A program made the translations under genes and the position numbers. Shown piece by piece: positions 59,438-64,000 of a DNA stretch of 64,000 bases. The notes beneath the pieces were generated by a model. That model saw only the letters and a program-made list of their open reading frames with translations. It had not been told where the DNA came from and did no database searches. The stretch spans positions 5,174,071 to 5,238,070 of the forward strand of contig JAGTTD010000024.1 in the NCBI GenBank assembly GCA_018398585.1, read 5' to 3'. Source of the DNA: Simmondsia chinensis (Eukaryota > Streptophyta > Magnoliopsida > Caryophyllales > Simmondsiaceae). The number at the start of each line of letters is the position of its first letter. Positions within the stretch are counted from its first letter, which is position 1.

Positions 59438-59968
59438 TCCAACCGTTGGATATGACGATCAAAGCTGTGCACGAGCTTTCCCGGCCGCGATCGATGCTCA
59501 AACGTTCTCCAATCGGGATGAAATTTTAGTATGTTGTTCCTGGCATCTTGATCTTCATATCCAACGGTTGGATTGTCATTTTGCCTCTCCAAAGTCGGCA
59601 TTTCGCTCAGCCCTAACTCCTATACGATTTTTGATGTTTTCCACCTTAGGGTGAGATTGTTGGGAGATTTGTTGTTCCAAGATCATTCTTGATGTATTGT
59701 ATGCCTCTAGCTTCGCCTAGAGAAGATAAATTGGTGTACCCACTTGTGATTTGGTGATAGTGGAAGAAGGTACCGTTATTGACGGTCCCGTGGTTTTTAC
59801 CCTTCACATTGGAGAGGTTTTCCATGTAAAAATTGTGTGTCACTTTCTTTTGATTTTTGTAGGTTGATTTGTTTGATCGTTGTTCCATTCTTGATTGTGA
59901 TTTGTGGCGGTTTATGTGATTGCCCGTTTGATTAACACAAAGAGGGAAATAAGTCGTTTTCCCCAACA
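59431..59968 (+). repeat. 5'-truncated LTR of copia copy B
   Basis: Its last 450 bp match the LTR 57070-57787 inverted, and it ends CGTTTTCCCCAACA. TGGCATCAGAGCC (59971-59983), an initiator tRNA-Met type primer site, follows directly. The upstream part is replaced by an inverted repeat, GACAATCCAACCGTTGGA (59433-59450) against TCCAACGGTTGGATTGTC (59560-59577). The true LTR start is missing. Confidence 0.82.
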
Positions 59969-60019
59969 ATTGGCATCAGAGCCAGGTTCGGCCTTTGGTG
60001 ATTTCTTGTGTTGATTGAG

Positions 60020-63000
60020 ATGGAACAGAATCAAAGAAACAGTGGTAATAAAGCTTTGATGCCCATACTAAAATCTAATAATTTTGATTATTGGAAAAGT
60101 CGTATGGAAGATCACCTGTTTGTTAAAGAATTGCATGAAGCAGTCTTCAGTAAGACCAAACCTGATGCAAAAAGTGAAGATGAATGGAAATTGTTGCATA
60201 GAAAGACCGTAGGAATGATTAGACAGTTCATTGACCGTCTGTTTACCAGTCTGTGCGTTATGAGACTGATGCAGCCAAGCTATGGGAAAGGCTTGAGTCG
60301 ATGTTTGAGCAAAAAACAACCTTGAATAAAGCACCTGTAGTGAAAAAAAACTTGCTAAGCTTCAATATAGAGATGGAAACAATGTCATTGAACATTTGAA
60401 TGTTTTTGAGGGTCTCGTTAATCAACTGTCTGGTATGAACTTTAAACTTGATGATGAGTTACAGGCTCTTTTGTTGTTGAGTTCTATGCCAAATAGTTGG
60501 GAGACATTAAAGGTATCTTTGAGTAATTCTACTCCTAGTGGCAAGCTCACTTTGGATATGGTCAGTACTGCCTTGATTAATGAAGAAGATAGACGAAAAG
60601 AGAAGAAGCATAATTCGTCCGATTCTTCAGATGTAAATATAAAAACAGAAATTCTCAGAATAGAGATAAATCCAGAGGGAGATCGAAATCAAGAAGTGGG
60701 ATTATCTGTCATTACTGTAAGAAGCCGAGTCATATACAGAAATTTTGCAGAAAAATGATACGTGAAAAGTCTAGAGAGAGGAACGATAAAGATGGCCATT
60801 CAGAGAAACAGTCAGATGAGAAGAACACGACAGCCATTGCGGCTGATGATGATTTGTTTTTTGTTGGTGATCAGGGTTCCCTGAACATTGCATGTGATGA
60901 CTGCACCTGGGTCATTGATTCAGGTGCATCTTATCATTTGACTTCACATGCGGAGTACTTCTCGGCCTACACCAGTGGTGACTTTGGTTATGTAAGGATG
61001 GGGAACGATGGTTCGTGCAAGATCATCGGTACGGGTACTGTTTGTTTGGATACTTCCACCGGTTGCAGGCTAGTCCTCAGGGATGTCAGACATGTTCCTA
61101 ATATCCGGTTGAACCTGATTTCGGCTGGGATGCTCGATGATGATGGTTATGCTAACCACTTCCGTGATGGAAAGTGGGAACTCTCTAGAGGAAACTTGAT
61201 TGTGGCTCGAGGTCAAAAGCAGAGATCCCTTTATGTGACGCAAGCAAAGTTGTTCTGAGGAGAGGTAAGCATTGCTGATGATTCCTCCATTGATTTGTGG
61301 CACCAGAGACTTGGCCATATGAGTGAGAAGGCCATGCATATGCTCGCTAGAAAGCAGCTCCTCCCTGATGTGAAAGGTATACCTCTAAAACCTTGTGTTG
61401 ATTGTTTGGCTGGAAAGCAACGTAGAGCTGCATTTCATACATTACCCCCATCTAGAAGGAAAAATGTGTTAGATCTTGCTCATACTGATGTTGCTCATAC
61501 TGATGTTTGCTTTATGAAAGAAAGATCACATGGTGGTGCATACTATTTTGTCACTTTTATAGATGACCATTCTAGAAAAGTGTGCGTTTTTGTGTTGAAA
61601 AGCAAAGACCAGGTTCTAGAAGCATTCAAACAGTTTCAGGCCAGAGTTGAAAGGGAAACTGGTAGAAAGTTAAAGTGTGACAGAGCGGATAATGGTGGAG
61701 AGTACAGGGGTCCGTTTGAAGAATACTGCAAAAAGAGTGGGATCAAGCTTCAGAAAACAGTTCCAAAGACTCCTCAGTTGAATGGAGTTGCAGAGAGAAT
61801 GAACAAAACAATTGAAGAGAGGATTCGTTGCATGCTCTCTCATGCAAAGCTGCCAAAGTCATTTTGGGCGGAGGCTGTGATGACTGCTATGTATCTGATT
61901 AACCTTTCTCCTTCAGTTTCACTTGAAGGTGATGTTCCTCAGAGAGTGTGGACAGGGAAAGATGTTTCATACAGGCATTTGAGAGTCTTTGGATGCAGAG
62001 CCTTTGTGCACATACCTAGAGATGAGAGATGCAAGCTTGATAGCAAGACGAAGCCGTGCATTTTCTTAGGGTACTCAGAAGATGAGTTTGGGTACAGATT
62101 ATGGGATCCAGTTGACAGAAAAGTGATCAGAAGCAGAGATGTTGTTTCCTTTGAAAAGGAAACCATTGAAGACTGTGAGAAGACAAAGCAGTCAGAGTCT
62201 TCTTAAAGTGTCAGAGTCAACTCAGATCCAGTGCTTCCTCCTACTGAGTGTGTTGATGATGGGAGAGTTGTTCAGGAAAATGATGATGATACAGATCCTG
62301 TTGATGTTGATGATGGTGGTGATGATAATCCACCACAGGTTCATACAGAACCACCAGTAGAGACTCAGTTGAGGAGATCCACCAGAGAGAGACAACCTTC
62401 TTCCAGATATTCAATATATGAGTATGTGATGTTGACTGATGGGGGAGAACCGGAGAGCTATAAGGAGGCTATGTCACATGTGAACCGTGATGAGTGGTAC
62501 AACGCCATGGAAGATGAGATGAAGTCCTTGCATGATAATCACACTTTTGACCTGGTGAAGTTGCCTAAAGGTAAGAGAGCACTCAAGAACAAGTGGGTGT
62601 TCAGATTGAAGAGTGAAGAGAATAGCTCACAACCAAGGTATAAGGCGCGATTGGTTGTGAAGGGTTTTAGTCAAAAGAAAGGTATTGACTTTGATGAGAT
62701 CTTTTCTCCAGTAATGAAGATGTCTTCAATCAGAGTTGTTCTCAGTTTGGCTGCTTGTATGGATCTTGAGGGCGAACAACTTGATGTGAAGACTGCATTT
62801 CTACATGGTGGCCTAGAGGAAGAGATCTACATGGAGCAACCTGAGGGTTTTCAGGTTAAGGGAAAAGAGAATCTTGTATGCCAGTTGAAGAAGAGCTTGT
62901 ATGGATTAAAACAAGCACCTCGGCAGTGGTCCAGGAAATTTGAGTCATTCATGATTGATCATGACTTCCACAAGACACATGCTGATCATTGTGTGTTTGT

Positions 63001-64000
63001 GAAGAACTATGCTGAGGATGATTTTCTTATTCTCCTACTTTATGTTGATGATATGCTGATCGTAGGTCGTGATGTTAAGAAGATTGCAAATTTGAAGAGT
63101 GCATTGAGTAAGTCCTTTGCAATGAAGGACCTTAGCCCTGCAAAGCAGATCTTAGGCATGAAGATCTTTCGTGATAGAAGAGATAAGAAGTTGTGGCTAT
63201 CACAAGGAAGATACATCGAGAAGCTGCTCGAGAGATTTAGCATAAGTAAGGCTAAACCAGTGAGTTCTCCACTTGCAGGTCATATGAGATTGAGTTCGGA
63301 TCAATGTCCTACAAGTGAAAAAGACAAAGAAGAGATGATGAAAGTTCCCTATGCATCCGCTGTGGGAAGCTTGATGTATGCCATGGTATGCACTAGACCG
63401 GACATCGCACATGCCGTTGGGATTGTTAGCCGCTTCATGTTAAATCCGGGTAAAGATCATTGGCAGCTGTGAAATGGATCCTTCAGTATCTTCGAGGTAC
63501 TTCTGGTGTGTGTTTATGTTTTGGCCCAGGAAAGCCTGTGTTAGCTGGTTACACAGATGCAGATATGTCTAGAGATATTGATTCCTGTAAGTCTACTTCA
63601 GGATACCTGATGACATTTGCAGGGGGAGCCGTGTCTTGGCAATCAAAATTGCAGAAATGTGTTGCATTATCAACTACTGAGGCGGAGTATATCGCAGCAG
63701 TTGAAGCTGGTAAAGAGTTGATATGGATGATGAATTTCTTGCAGGAACTCGGTGTGAAGCATGAAAAATATGTCTTATACTATGATAGTCACAGTGCCAT
63801 CCACCTTGCCAAGAATGCAACTTATCATTATCGAACCAAGCACATTGGTCGAAGATATGATTAGATTCGAGATATGTTAGAGTCCAAGTCGTTTCAGCTT
63901 GAGAAGATCCACACCAAGGACAATGGTGCGGACATGTTCACGAAGGCCTTACCAAAGGAGAGTCTCGTTGCTTACAGAAAGAGAGCTGGTTTGGTTGATC
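60020..64000 (+). pseudogene. Copia gag-pol of copy B (continues past the window end)
   Basis: ATG 60020 (MEQNQRNSGNKALMP) starts 37 bases after the primer site. Order: gag (NNFDYWKSRMEDHLF), frameshifts near 60230 and 60330, gag core (MNVFEGLVNQLSGMNFKLDD), a frame-broken zinc knuckle near 60705-60755, protease WVIDSGASYHLTS, stop TGA at 61256-61258, integrase zinc region WHQRLGHMSEKAMHML and CVDCLAGKQR, core DNGGEYRGPF, LNGVAERMNKTIEERI and FWAEAVMTAMYLINLSP, stop near 62206, RT LEGEQLDVKTAFLHGGLEEE, YVDDMLIVGRDVKKI and KILGMK-type words, a frameshift at 63460-63472, and RNase H AGYTDADMSRDIDSCKSTSG with TAG at 63862-63864. A 15-bp duplication (GCTCATACTGATGTT, 61477-61506) repeats AHTDV in the integrase. 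The 3' LTR is outside. Confidence 0.92.

Overview
This is nuclear DNA of a flowering plant, probably a eudicot. Three spliced host genes can be read: methylenetetrahydrofolate reductase, GAMETE CELL DEFECTIVE 1 and aminoacylase-1. Their exons carry plant-type protein sequence with GT-AG introns. Almost everything else is transposable-element DNA, much of it nested and bounded by target-site duplications (TSDs) that I could find by eye. No bacterial genes, operons or CRISPR arrays were seen.

Layout. 1-3619: 3' part of a plus-strand MTHFR gene (last four exons); its final intron holds a 146-bp SINE-like insertion with a perfect 17-bp TSD. 5107-6279: internally deleted Ty1/copia remnant with LTR. 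6491-17827: a Ty3/gypsy chromovirus (minus strand), split by a 5.7-kb Ty1/copia element (11210-16903, TSD GACTT) and by a LINE 3' fragment (8550-8949). 18373-19275: hAT-like non-autonomous element. 19474-24682: another hAT-like element, split by a full-length RTE-type LINE (19627-23947, perfect 22-bp TSD). 24699-26008: a 5'-truncated sister LINE. 27362-30890: degenerate gypsy gag with two hAT-like elements. 31120-34660: GCD1 (three coding exons, minus strand), perhaps with a distant non-coding first exon near 36756. 40509-51604: last four exons of aminoacylase-1 (minus strand, C-terminal KDEL), whose introns contain a copia element with LTRs, a 5S-rRNA-headed SINE and MITEs. 52135-56742: a fold-back or Mutator-like element with inverted arms of about 0.9 kb full of short palindromes. 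57070-64000: two copies of one copia family fused head to head.

The most interesting signal is a 5S rRNA/LINE chimera. At 49417-49646 a nearly complete 5S rRNA sequence, including its internal pol III promoter region, is joined to a tail that matches the 3' end of the RTE LINEs in this window, ending in TTG repeats. The MTHFR-intron insertion (2881-3026) starts in the last bases of the same 5S sequence, carries the same tail and has a perfect TSD. Two independent loci thus support a mobile 5S-derived SINE family probably moved by the resident LINE.

A second theme is short palindromes inside mobile elements: TGTGTGTCGACACACA in one copia LTR pair and throughout the fold-back element, and GATCGATC in two other LTR families. 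In two LTR pairs the palindrome number differs between the two LTRs of one element.

All calls come from reading the sequence and from remembered family knowledge. No alignment or database search was run.
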